Source: Goodfellowiella coeruleoviolacea
GTDB lineage: Bacteria; Actinomycetota; Actinomycetes; Mycobacteriales; Pseudonocardiaceae
Length of the DNA: 64,000 bases
NCBI RefSeq assembly: GCF_024171785.1
Contig: NZ_JAMTCK010000013.1
Location: forward strand, 21,260 to 85,259
Reading direction: 5' to 3'
In this document: one piece after another, positions 1 to 7,514 of the stretch
Layout: each line of letters opens with the position of its first letter
How positions within the stretch are numbered: position 1 is the first letter of the stretch
Program-made: the position numbers and the translations under genes
The notes under the pieces: generated by a model
The model's input: only the letters and a program-made list of their open reading frames with translations
Told to the model about the DNA's origin: nothing
Databases searched by the model: none

Positions 1-70
1 AGCCGCTGGCCAGTTCGAGGGTCGTGCGGCGCTTCTTCTGGGCGTTGACCGCCCTCTTGACGCGAGCCAC
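1..70 (-). CDS. rplT: 50S ribosomal protein L20, 5' part only
   Basis: Minus-strand frame from a GTG at 70-68 to the window edge. The first residues read (V/M)ARVKRAVNAQKKRRTTLEL, the near-invariant N-terminus of bacterial L20, which binds 23S rRNA early in 50S assembly and in several bacteria also represses its own operon. An AGGA-type ribosome binding site lies about ten bases upstream. Only 23 codons are visible. It is the last gene of the conserved infC-rpmI-rplT order, but the 241-nt gap to rpmI is unusually long for this pair. Confidence 0.93.
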   Translation of the reverse strand, partial: MARVKRAVNAQKKRRTTLELASG

Positions 71-136
71 GGGGTCCGTCCTGTCGATCTCGTGGGGCGT
101 TGGTGATGTGCCCCGGTGTGCGTGGGTGCGGCGGAT

Positions 137-236
137 CACCTGGCACAACCAGGTGAGCGCCCTGACCAGCGCCGATCACCTGGAACAGCCAGGTGAGGGC
201 CCTGACCCGGGCTGGGTCACCTGGCGCGGCCGGGTG
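137..236. repeat. Three phased palindromes in the rpmI-rplT gap
   Basis: CACCTGG-N5-CCAGGTG occurs at 137-155 and 177-195, and a third copy (CACCTGG, 5-nt spacer, CCGGGTG) at 218-236. Starts are 40 and 41 bp apart, and the flanks are also repeated (GATCACC before, GCCCTGACC after the first two). Each can form a 7-bp stem in the mRNA between rpmI and rplT. Function unknown; candidates are an mRNA control element for rplT, a protein-binding array, or a REP-like element. Confidence 0.7.
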
Positions 237-311
237 GGAGCCTGGTCGGCGCGGCGGCCGGTGCGGCGCGCTGCGGCGCCGTGCCCCGGCCCCGCGCTGG
301 GCGGGCCGGAG

Positions 312-506
312 TCAGCGACCGAGCAGCCGCTTCACGCGCGGCACGTCGTTGCTGGCGACCTCGGCGGTGCCCTCCAGGCGGCGGGCCAGCGTGCTGGCCT
401 TCTTCTCCATCAGGTGACGGCGGCCAGCGCGCTCGCGGCGCAGCTTGCCGGTGCCAGTCACCCGGAAGCGCTTGGCGGACCCGCTGTGCGTCTTGTTCTT
501 CGGCAT
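312..506 (-). CDS. rpmI: 50S ribosomal protein L35
   Basis: A 64-residue, strongly basic protein starting [20 protein letters not shown] and ending RVKRLLGR, the usual length and signature of L35, a small component of the large ribosomal subunit. It lies between infC (upstream, gap 110 nt) and rplT (downstream). A strong hairpin sits in the infC-rpmI gap, so the level of L35/L20 may be set separately from IF-3. Confidence 0.98.
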   Translation of the reverse strand: MPKNKTHSGSAKRFRVTGTGKLRRERAGRRHLMEKKASTLARRLEGTAEVASNDVPRVKRLLGR

Positions 507-556
507 TTCCGTCCTTGCTCTCGTACTGCCGCCCTCGGGCGGCGTGCGTCCTCGTC

Positions 557-578
557 ACCGGAGCCGGCTGGCTCCGGT
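557..578. promoter_or_regulatory. Hairpin in the infC-rpmI gap
   Basis: ACCGGAGCC (557-565), loop GGCT, GGCTCCGGT (570-578): a perfect 9-bp stem between infC and rpmI. No U-run follows on the minus strand, so a simple terminator is less likely than an attenuator or mRNA-processing/stability element within the translation operon. Confidence 0.5.
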
Positions 579-616
579 GGCAGGAGACCTCGTCCCTGGA
601 CGCTGACCTGGTCGGG

Positions 617-1186
617 TCAGTCCTCGGCGGACTCGATGTCCGAGTCCTCCGAACCGGACCGGGGACGCGGCTTGACGTTCTTGTGCGGCGCCAACACCAT
701 GATCATGTTTCGGCCGTCCTGCTTGGGGTTGGCCTCGACGAAGCCCATGTCAGCCACGTCGTCGGCCAGCCTCTGCAACAGCCGGTACCCGAGCTCGGGC
801 CGGGACTGCTCACGACCACGGAACATGATGGTCACCTTGACCTTGTTGCCGTGCTCCAAGAAGCGGACGACCGCCTTCTTCTTGGTCTCGTAGTCGTGGG
901 AGTCGATCTTCGGCCTGAGCTTCTGCTCCTTGATGACCGTGAGCTGCTGGTTACGGCGTGACTCGCGGGCCTTCTGCGCGCTCTCGTACTTGAACTTGCC
1001 GTAGTCCATGAGCTTGCAGACCGGCGGACGCGCCTGCGGGGCGACCTCGACGAGGTCCAAATCCGCTTCCTGCGCAAGCCGGAGCGCGTCCTCGATGCGG
1101 ACGATCCCGACCTGTTCGCCGTTGGGTCCGACCAGGCGGACCTCGGGCACGCGGATGCGGTCGTTGATGCGCGGCTCGGAGCTGAT
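617..1186 (-). CDS. infC: Translation initiation factor IF-3, AUC start
   Basis: IF-3 binds the 30S subunit, checks the start codon and initiator tRNA and prevents premature 50S joining. The protein contains the family core ([48 protein letters not shown]). The first canonical codon is a GTG at 1150, but conserved residues [12 protein letters not shown] continue in frame upstream to an ATC at 1186-1184, exactly 4 nt after a perfect AGGAGG (1196-1191). That places the start at a rare AUC codon, giving 189 residues. AUU/AUC starts are the known autoregulatory device of infC: IF-3 discriminates against its own start. A C-terminal acidic/serine-rich tail (about residues 172-189) extends beyond the usual fold. 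First gene of the operon with rpmI and rplT. Confidence 0.95.
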   Translation of the reverse strand: MSSEPRINDRIRVPEVRLVGPNGEQVGIVRIEDALRLAQEADLDLVEVAPQARPPVCKLMDYGKFKYESAQKARESRRNQQLTVIKEQKLRPKIDSHDYETKKKAVVRFLEHGNKVKVTIMFRGREQSRPELGYRLLQRLADDVADMGFVEANPKQDGRNMIMVLAPHKNVKPRPRSGSEDSDIESAED

Positions 1187-1443
1187 GGGGCCTCCTCAGT
1201 TCGAGGTATGTCACGTCTGTCGCGTGGCTAGAGGGGCCCTGCACATGGATCTGGCCCCGGCGCCTGAAGACGCGGGGCCCTGTCCTACCGATCAATCCGA
1301 CGCTCGCGCGCCGGACACACCACAGCAGCTCCTGGTCGTGCCAGGCCGCTGACCTGCGGGACCGGACCCGGCCGCCTCGGCGGCGACGCGGGTGGGAGCG
1401 GGGCTCCACTTGCCGCCCCCGCGTGGGCGGGGGCTGGTCGCAC

Positions 1444-1815
1444 ATGACAGGGTACCAGACCGTGAACGATCCGCAGGTACCCGATCCCGAGCTTGACGTG
1501 CGTGAACTGGCCGACGTGCCGAGCGTCGAGGTGATCAGCAGGGCGGCCGTGATGCTGATGTCGGCCGCGGCCGAACGGCTCGGCCTCGCCGACGAGGACC
1601 CGCAGGCCAGCCCCAAGCGCGACCTGGACGAGGCGCGGCGGCTGATCACCGCGCTGGCCGGCCTGGTCACGGCCTCGGCCGAGTACCTCGGTCCGCACGC
1701 CGCGCCACTGCGCGACGGCCTGCAGTCCCTGCAGCGCGCCTTCCGCGAGTCCTCGGTGATCCCGGACGAGCCGGGCCAGGGCCCCGGCGAGAAGTACACC
1801 GGCCCGGTGTTCTGA
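1444..1815 (+). CDS. DUF1844 domain protein
   Basis: A 123-residue acidic protein beginning MTGYQTVNDPQVPDPELDVR. The central part (about 35-100) has the DUF1844 pattern: an amphipathic segment VEVISRAAVMLMSAAAERLGL, then DLDEARRLITALAGLVT. The tail EKYTGPVF is typical of the actinobacterial version. Function unknown. It is conserved next to infC in many actinomycetes and is divergent from infC here, so the 1187-1443 gap probably holds both promoters. I chose ATG 1444 over the in-frame GTG at 1423 because the N-terminus then matches the family. Confidence 0.85.
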   Translation: MTGYQTVNDPQVPDPELDVRELADVPSVEVISRAAVMLMSAAAERLGLADEDPQASPKRDLDEARRLITALAGLVTASAEYLGPHAAPLRDGLQSLQRAFRESSVIPDEPGQGPGEKYTGPVF

Positions 1816-1940
1816 GGGCCCGGTGTTCTGAGCCCCCGGCCGGGCCGGCGCCGCGCTGGCACCGGCCCGGTTGGCGGCCGTTGTCGCCCCGGTCGCCCCA
1901 CCGCGGGTCGTCCACCGCGGGTGGTGCTGGCGCGGTGCGG

Positions 1941-2321
1941 TCAGTCGAGCACGGCGAGCGCGTCGATCTCCACCAGCAGGCCGGCGGGCAGGCCCACGTA
2001 GACGGTGGTCCGCGCGGCGTAGGGCTCGACCGCGAACTCCCCGTACACCTCGTTCATCTCGCCGAAGTGCGCGGTGTCGGTGAGGTAGACGCGGAACATC
2101 ACCACGTCGGCGAGGCTGGACCCGCCGGCCTTGAGCACGGCCTCGACGTTGCGCAGCGCCTGCCTGGTCTGCTCGGCCACGGTCGTGCCGACCACCGCAC
2201 CGGTCTTCGGGTCGGTGCCGACCTGCCCGGCGACCTGCAGGATGTTGCCCTTGCGCACGCCCTGCGCGAACTTGGCCGGGGGCGTGGGGGCGTCGTCGGT
2301 GTGGATGGCGGTCTTGGCCAT
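1941..2321 (-). CDS. RidA/YjgF-family imine deaminase
   Basis: 126 residues with the RidA fold signatures: GNILQVAGQVGTDPKTG, QTRQALRNVEAVLKAGG, FRVYLTDTAHFGEMNEVY and the arginine-containing AARTTVYVGLP. RidA proteins hydrolyse reactive enamine/imine intermediates such as 2-aminoacrylate released by PLP-dependent serine/threonine dehydratases. It lies beside a PLP enzyme of the D-serine dehydratase type (4452-5765), so a role in clearing that enzyme's product is a good inference. A perfect 20-bp palindrome separates it from the IclR gene, so it probably has its own promoter despite the same direction. Confidence 0.93.
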   Translation of the reverse strand: MAKTAIHTDDAPTPPAKFAQGVRKGNILQVAGQVGTDPKTGAVVGTTVAEQTRQALRNVEAVLKAGGSSLADVVMFRVYLTDTAHFGEMNEVYGEFAVEPYAARTTVYVGLPAGLLVEIDALAVLD

Positions 2322-2408
2322 GGTGCTGTCCTTTCCTCACGTGCGGTACGTGAACTTACTTGCGGTGCGCGCGGCTCGCGGCACGTGGTGAGCCGGGGTG
2401 GGGCCCCG

Positions 2409-2428
2409 CGTCGGGCGGCCGCCCGACG
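2409..2428. terminator. Perfect 20-bp palindrome after the IclR gene
   Basis: CGTCGGGCGG (2409-2418) directly followed by its reverse complement (2419-2428), lying 24 nt beyond the IclR stop and about 90 nt before the RidA start. The GC-rich stem suits a factor-independent actinobacterial terminator lacking a U-run; an operator is the alternative. Confidence 0.55.
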
Positions 2429-2452
2429 GGTGTCCGGCCCGCGACCCTCGGG

Positions 2453-3196
2453 CTACCCCGACCAGCCGCACTCGACCGAGGCGGCGCGGGTCGCGGCCAG
2501 CAGGTGCGGCACCAGGGCGAGCAGCCCGTCCAGGTCGAGCAGGACCTTGGGCACGGACACCGACGCCGCGGCCAGCACCTCGCCCCTGGCGCCGCGCACC
2601 GGCGCGGCCACGCAGTGGATGAAGTCCTCGTGCTCGGCGTTGTCCACGGCATAGCCCTGCGCCCGCACCCGGTCCAGTTCGGCCAGAAAGGCCGGGGCGT
2701 CCAGGATGGTGTTGCGGGTCAGCGGGGTGTAGTCGATGCGCTCGGCCACCTGCCGCCGGCGCTCCTCGGGCAGTTCGGCGAGCAGCACCTTGGCCACGGC
2801 CGTGCAGTGCAGTGGCGCGCGCCGGCCCACCCGGGAGTACATCCGCACCGGGTGTCGGCTGTCGTACTTGTCGATGTAGATGACCTCGCCGTCCTCGTAG
2901 CTGGCCAGGTGCACGGTGTAGCCGGTGCGCTCGTTGAGTTCGCGCAGGGCCGGCTCGGCGCTGCGCCGCACGTCGCGCTCTTCCAGGGCCCGGTTGGCCA
3001 GGTCGAACAGGGCGGTGCCCAGCCGGTAGTGGTGGTTGCCGTCGCGGCGGACGAACCGGTGCGACTCCAGGGTGCGCAGCAGCCGCAGCACCGTGGTCTT
3101 GTGCACCTGGACGCGGGCGGCCAGCTCGTCCAGGGTCTTGGGGCCGTCGGCCAGGCCGGCGAGCAGGGTGAGCGCGCGGTCCAGGCTCTGGCTCAC
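2453..3196 (-). CDS. IclR-family transcriptional regulator
   Basis: 247 residues. Residues 1-60 form the winged helix-turn-helix (ALTLLAGLADGPKTLDELAARVQVHKTTVLRLLRTLE). Residues 70-240 are the IclR effector domain (YTVHLASYEDGEVIYIDKYDSRHPVRMYSRVGRRAPLHCTAVAKVLL, ...GYAVDNAEHEDFIHCVAAPVR). It overlaps the kinase stop/start by 4 nt (ATGA), so it is translated from the kinase mRNA. It is the obvious candidate to bind the palindromes in the 4327-4451 divergent promoter and respond to a D-amino acid or keto acid. The ligand cannot be read from sequence. Confidence 0.93.
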   Translation of the reverse strand: MSQSLDRALTLLAGLADGPKTLDELAARVQVHKTTVLRLLRTLESHRFVRRDGNHHYRLGTALFDLANRALEERDVRRSAEPALRELNERTGYTVHLASYEDGEVIYIDKYDSRHPVRMYSRVGRRAPLHCTAVAKVLLAELPEERRRQVAERIDYTPLTRNTILDAPAFLAELDRVRAQGYAVDNAEHEDFIHCVAAPVRGARGEVLAAASVSVPKVLLDLDGLLALVPHLLAATRAASVECGWSG

Positions 3197-4326
3197 GGCG
3201 CGCCCTCGCCGGAGTCCGGCAGCGTGACCGCGCCGGGGTCCAGCGGTGGGCGCTCGCCGGGGTCCAGCAGCCGGCCAGGGGCCACCAGGTGGGCGCCGGC
3301 CCAGCCGGCCTCGTCCGCGGCCAGCAGCTTCTCGACCAGCTCGTCGGCGAGCGGCTCGCCAACGTCCTCCCTGGTCAGCAGCACGGCGGCGGCGCGGATG
3401 TGGCCGGCGCGCAGCCGGGTGCGGGCCGGCTGGCCGAGCAGGGTCGCGGCCAGGAAACCGGCGGCGAACGCGTCACCGGCGCCCACCGGCTCGACCACGT
3501 CGACCCGCAGCGCCGGCTCGAACACCTCCTGGTCGCCCTCGACGAGGGTGGCGCCCCTGGCGCCCTGCTTGACGACCAGGGTGGCCGGGGCGGGCAGCAG
3601 CGCGCGCAGCGCGGCCGGCTCGCCCGTGCCCCACACGATCTCGGCCTCGTCCTCGCCGGCGAGCACGATGTCCGCGGCGTTGGCCAGCTCGCGCAGCACG
3701 GCCGGGTCCTTGTCGCGCCACAGCGCCGGACGCCAGTTGAGGTCGAAGGACACCTGGTAGCCGGTGCGCGGGCCGTGCAGCAGGGCGCGCAGCAGCGCCA
3801 GGCAGCTGTCGGACAGCGCCGCGGTGATGCCGCTGACGTGCACCAGCCGGGTGGCGCCCAGGTCGAGGCCGGCCAGCAGGTCGGGGCCCATGCCGGCGGC
3901 GGCCGAGCCGTCCCGGTAGTAGCGGACCGGGCTGCCCCCGGCGCTGGCCTCCTTGACGTACAGCCCGGTGCGCCGGACCGGGTCGATCCGCACGTCGCTG
4001 ACGTCCACCCCGGCCGCGGCCACGTCGGCGAGCACGGCCTGGCCGAAGGCGTCCTGGCCGACGGCGCTCACCCACCGGCTGCGCACCCCGAGCCGGGCCA
4101 GGTGGCAGGCCACATTGGACTCGGCGCCGCCCACGGTCCTGGTCCAGGTGCGCACCTCGTGCACGGGGCCGGCCTCGGCCGGCACGAGCAGGGCCATGGA
4201 CTCGCCGAGGCACACCACGTCACCGGAGAGCGCTGGTTGATCCACTGTGGACGCTGGCTGGCCGGACGGACCGCCAGCGGCTGCCTGGCCCGCCAACTGG
4301 ACGACGTCCTGGTGTTCCAACCGCAT
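3193..4326 (-). CDS. PfkB-family sugar kinase (2-keto-3-deoxygluconate kinase-like)
   Basis: 377 residues from ATG 4326, chosen because GGAGGA lies 5 nt upstream; longer frames would run through the promoter. Domain signatures: VVCLGESMALLVP near residue 37, GGAESNVACHLARLGV (substrate lid/binding), and the ATP/catalytic motif EPVGAGDAFAAGFLAA near residue 290, with GAGD supplying the catalytic Asp. Family members phosphorylate 2-keto-3-deoxygluconate, fructose or similar. The adjacent GntP permease and IclR regulator agree with a sugar-acid or hydroxy/keto-acid substrate, but the rest of the cluster points to D-amino acids, so the substrate is open. Divergent from the PLP enzyme at 4452. Confidence 0.88.
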   Translation of the reverse strand: MRLEHQDVVQLAGQAAAGGPSGQPASTVDQPALSGDVVCLGESMALLVPAEAGPVHEVRTWTRTVGGAESNVACHLARLGVRSRWVSAVGQDAFGQAVLADVAAAGVDVSDVRIDPVRRTGLYVKEASAGGSPVRYYRDGSAAAGMGPDLLAGLDLGATRLVHVSGITAALSDSCLALLRALLHGPRTGYQVSFDLNWRPALWRDKDPAVLRELANAADIVLAGEDEAEIVWGTGEPAALRALLPAPATLVVKQGARGATLVEGDQEVFEPALRVDVVEPVGAGDAFAAGFLAATLLGQPARTRLRAGHIRAAAVLLTREDVGEPLADELVEKLLAADEAGWAGAHLVAPGRLLDPGERPPLDPGAVTLPDSGEGAP

Positions 4327-4350
4327 TAATTCCTCCGGCAGCCCAGGGCT

Positions 4351-4433
4351 GTTGGTTGCGTTGACGGCGAACTGGGGGAATGCTACACACCCCTGCATCA
4401 CCATATGCAACCATCGTTGCGCCACATGCAACG
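4351..4433. promoter_or_regulatory. Divergent promoter and candidate IclR operator
   Basis: In the 125-nt gap between the kinase (minus) and the PLP enzyme (plus), TTGACG at 4361-4366 and TACACA at 4384-4389 are 17 bp apart: a plausible sigma-70-type promoter for the plus-strand operon. Just downstream is GCAAC-CATC-GTTGC (4407-4420), and ATGCAAC recurs at 4405-4411 and 4426-4432, with related GTTG repeats at 4351-4363. Sited after the -10, these would block transcription if bound by the local IclR protein. Confidence 0.55.
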
Positions 4434-4451
4434 AGCGAGATAGGGGCGCCC

Positions 4452-5765
4452 ATGATCAGCGTTCAACCGGCGAGCATCGACCGGTCCGCGCTCGCGGCCA
4501 TCCGCGCCGAACGCGTTGACTGGCGGTTCAAGGGCCTGCCCAGCGAGGTCGGTGGCGCCACCCTGGCCGAGGTGGCCGAGCGCCGGCTGGACCTGTTCGA
4601 GGACGGCTTCCTCGGTCCGATCGTCACCCTCGACGCCGGCGCGCTGGAGCACAACCTCGTCACCATGGCCGACTGGTGCGCCCGGCACGGCGTGGCACTG
4701 GCGCCGCACGGCAAGACCACCATGGCCCCGCAGCTGTTCGCCAGGCAGCTCGACCACGGCGCCTGGGCCATCACCGCGGCCAACGCCAGTCAGCTGCGGG
4801 TGTACCGGGCGTTCCGGGTCAGCCGGGTGCTGCTGGCCAACCAGCTGCTCGACCCCGCGGCCCTGCGCTGGCTGGCCGGACAGCTCGACGCCGACCCCGG
4901 GTTCGCCTTCTCCTGCTGGGTCGACTCGACCCGGGGCGTGGCCCTGATGGACGCGGCCCTGCGCGCGGCCGGCGCGCGCCGGCCGGTGGACGTGCTGGTC
5001 GAACTGGGCGCGCCCGGTGGCCGCACCGGCGCCCGCGACCTGGCCACCGCACTGGCCGTGGCCGACGCGGTCGCGGCCAGCCCCACCCTGCGGCTGGCCG
5101 GTGTCGCCGGCTACGAGGGCGCGCTCGCACACGACGCCAGCCCGGCCGCGCTGTCCACTGTGGACGCCTACCTGGCTGACCTGCGCGCGCTGGTGGAGCG
5201 GCTGGCCGAGGCCGGCCGGTTCGACGGGCTGGACCAGGTGGTGGTGACCGCCGGCGGCAGCGCCTACTTCGACCAGGTGGCCGCCGCGCTGACCCGGCCG
5301 TGGCCGACCGGGCTGCCGGTGCTGCCGGTGCTGCGCAGCGGCGCCTACCTGACCCACGACGACGGGTTCTACCGGGGCATCTCCCCGTTCCACCGGGCCA
5401 GCGCGCTGCCCGGTGGCACGCCGTTCCGCTCCGCGTTGCGCGCCTGGGCGCAGGTCACCTCCCGGCCGCAGGACGACCTCGCCCTGCTCACCCTGGGCAA
5501 GCGGGACGCCTCGTTCGACGAGGGCCTGCCCGAACCGCAGCTGCTGCGCTCCGGCGGGCGGACCACCCCGCTGGCCGACGCCCGGGTCAGCGCGCTCAAC
5601 GACCAGCACGCGTTCCTGGCCCTCGGGCCGGCGGCCCGCCACGTCCAGGTCGGCGACTGGGTCGGGCTGGGCCTGTCCCACCCGTGCACGGTGTTCGACA
5701 AGTGGCCGGTGCTGCCGGTGGTGGACGGCAGCACCGTGGTCGACCTGGTCCGCACCTACTTCTGA
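4452..5765 (+). CDS. D-serine dehydratase/D-threonine aldolase-like PLP enzyme (amino acid deaminase)
   Basis: 437 residues from ATG 4452. An alanine-racemase-type N-terminal barrel carries the PLP lysine in APHGKTTMAPQ (near residue 90). The C-terminal domain ends with LSHPCTVFDKW, the His-x-Cys zinc-ligand motif of DSD1-type D-serine dehydratases. Such enzymes deaminate D-serine/D-threonine (via 2-aminoacrylate) or cleave D-threonine; the SHPC motif favours dehydratase. It is followed after 56 nt by an N-acyl-D-amino-acid deacylase and then a permease on the same strand, suggesting uptake, deacylation and deamination in that order, with RidA removing the imine. An upstream in-frame start at 4380 is rejected because it lies in the promoter. 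Confidence 0.88.
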   Translation: MISVQPASIDRSALAAIRAERVDWRFKGLPSEVGGATLAEVAERRLDLFEDGFLGPIVTLDAGALEHNLVTMADWCARHGVALAPHGKTTMAPQLFARQLDHGAWAITAANASQLRVYRAFRVSRVLLANQLLDPAALRWLAGQLDADPGFAFSCWVDSTRGVALMDAALRAAGARRPVDVLVELGAPGGRTGARDLATALAVADAVAASPTLRLAGVAGYEGALAHDASPAALSTVDAYLADLRALVERLAEAGRFDGLDQVVVTAGGSAYFDQVAAALTRPWPTGLPVLPVLRSGAYLTHDDGFYRGISPFHRASALPGGTPFRSALRAWAQVTSRPQDDLALLTLGKRDASFDEGLPEPQLLRSGGRTTPLADARVSALNDQHAFLALGPAARHVQVGDWVGLGLSHPCTVFDKWPVLPVVDGSTVVDLVRTYF

Positions 5766-5821
5766 CGCCCCGCCCGCTGTGCCCCGCTCCCCGCTCCCCG
5801 CTCCCCCGGAGGTGAACCCAC

Positions 5822-7408
5822 ATGGACGTGGTGTTCCACAACGCGCGCGTCGTTGACGGCACCGGCGCACCCGAGTTCGTCGCCGACGTCGGGGTGGCCG
5901 ACGGCCGCGTCGCCGCGATCGACACCGACCGCGGGCTGACCGGCCGGCGCCGGGTGGACGCCACCGGCCTGGTGCTCGCGCCCGGGTTCATCGACATGCA
6001 CTCGCACTCCGACCTGCAACTGCTGGCCAACCCCGACCACCTGGCCAAGGTCTCGCAGGGCGTCACCCTGGAGGTGCTCGGCCAGGACGGCCTGTCCTAC
6101 GCACCGGTCGACGACGAGGTGCTGGCCGCCCTGCGCGGCCAGCTGGCCGGGTGGAACGACGACCCGGCCGGCTTCGACTGGAACTGGCGCTCGGTCGGCG
6201 AGTACCTGGACCGGCTGGACGCGGGCATCGCCGTGAACGCCGCCTACCTGGTGCCCCAGGGCACGCTGCGGATGCTGTGCCTTGGCTGGGACGCGCGCCC
6301 GGCCAGCGCCGACGAACTCGCCGCCATGCAACGGGTGTTGGCCGAGTCGCTGCGGCAGGGCGCGGTCGGGCTGTCCTCCGGGCTGACCTACACGCCCGGC
6401 ATGTACGCGGACACCGAGGAACTGGTGGCGCTGTGCCGGGTGGTGGCCGAACACGGCGGCTACTACAGCCCGCACCACCGCAGCTACGGGGCTGGCGCGC
6501 TGGCGGCCTACGCCGAGATGGTCGACGTGTCCCGGCGGTCGGGCTGCCCGCTGCACCTGGCCCACGCCACCATGAACTTCCCGGTGAACGCGGGCCGGGC
6601 CGGTGAGCTGCTGAGCCTGCTGGACCAGGCCATCGCCGACGGCTGCGACATCACCCTGGACACCTACCCCTACCTGCCCGGCGCCACCTACCTGTCGGCA
6701 CTGCTGCCCAGCTGGGCCAGCGAGGGCGGGGCCGACGCGACCATCGCCCGACTGTCGGATGTGGACACACGAGAGCGGATTCGCCGGGAGATCGAGGAAA
6801 TCGGCTCGGACGGCTGTCACGGCGTGCCGGTGGACTGGCAGAGCATCGAGATCAACGGCGTGCGCTCGGCCGAGCACGGCCACCTGGTCGGGCTCAGCGT
6901 GGCCGAGTCCGCGCGGCGCGCCGGCCGGCCACCCGCCGAGCTGTACTTCGACGTGCTGGTGGCCGAGCGCCTGGGCACGTCCTGCCTGATGCACGTCGGC
7001 CACGAGGACAACGTGCGCGCGATCATGCGCCACCCCGCGCACACCGGCGGCAGCGACGGCCTGCTGGTCGGGGAACGCCCGCACCCCAGGGCGTGGGGCA
7101 CCTTCCCCCGCTACCTCGCGTGCTACGTGCGCGAGCTGGGCGTGCTCGGCCTTGAGGAGTGCGTGGCGCACCTGACCGGCCGGCCCGCGCGGCGGCTGCG
7201 GTTGACCGACCGCGGCTTGGTGCGCGAGGGCTACGCCGCCGACCTGGTGCTGTTCGACCCGGACACGATCGCCGACACCGCCACCTTCGACCAGCCGCGC
7301 CAGCCGGCGACCGGCGTGCACCACGTGCTGGTCAACGGCGTGGCCGTGCTCGACGACGGCCGGCCCACCGGGGCGCTGCCCGGCCACTCGATCCGCCGCA
7401 CCAGCTGA
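5822..7408 (+). CDS. N-acyl-D-amino-acid deacylase (D-aminoacylase, amidohydrolase superfamily)
   Basis: 528 residues, the usual size. The amidohydrolase metal motif appears as GFIDMHSHSDLQLLANP (near 58-74). Typical D-aminoacylase segments follow: VAAYLVPQG-type strand, GAVGLSSGLTYTPGMYADTEEL, GGYYSPHHRSYG, PLHLAHAT, and SDGLLVGERPHPRAWGTFPRYL near the C-terminus. The end ADLVLFDPDTIAD...FDQPRQPATGVHHVLVNG is the small beta domain. It hydrolyses N-acyl-D-amino acids to the free D-amino acid. GGAGG lies 8 nt before the ATG. It is second in the plus-strand operon. Confidence 0.92.
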   Translation: MDVVFHNARVVDGTGAPEFVADVGVADGRVAAIDTDRGLTGRRRVDATGLVLAPGFIDMHSHSDLQLLANPDHLAKVSQGVTLEVLGQDGLSYAPVDDEVLAALRGQLAGWNDDPAGFDWNWRSVGEYLDRLDAGIAVNAAYLVPQGTLRMLCLGWDARPASADELAAMQRVLAESLRQGAVGLSSGLTYTPGMYADTEELVALCRVVAEHGGYYSPHHRSYGAGALAAYAEMVDVSRRSGCPLHLAHATMNFPVNAGRAGELLSLLDQAIADGCDITLDTYPYLPGATYLSALLPSWASEGGADATIARLSDVDTRERIRREIEEIGSDGCHGVPVDWQSIEINGVRSAEHGHLVGLSVAESARRAGRPPAELYFDVLVAERLGTSCLMHVGHEDNVRAIMRHPAHTGGSDGLLVGERPHPRAWGTFPRYLACYVRELGVLGLEECVAHLTGRPARRLRLTDRGLVREGYAADLVLFDPDTIADTATFDQPRQPATGVHHVLVNGVAVLDDGRPTGALPGHSIRRTS

Positions 7409-7514
7409 GGCGACCGCGGGGTTCTCCTTACCCCGTCCGGTTTTCCGGCCTCCCGCGTGCCGGTGTTCTTCCCATCCCCATCCCCATTCCCCCTTCCCTG
7501 GAGCACGTCCGCTG

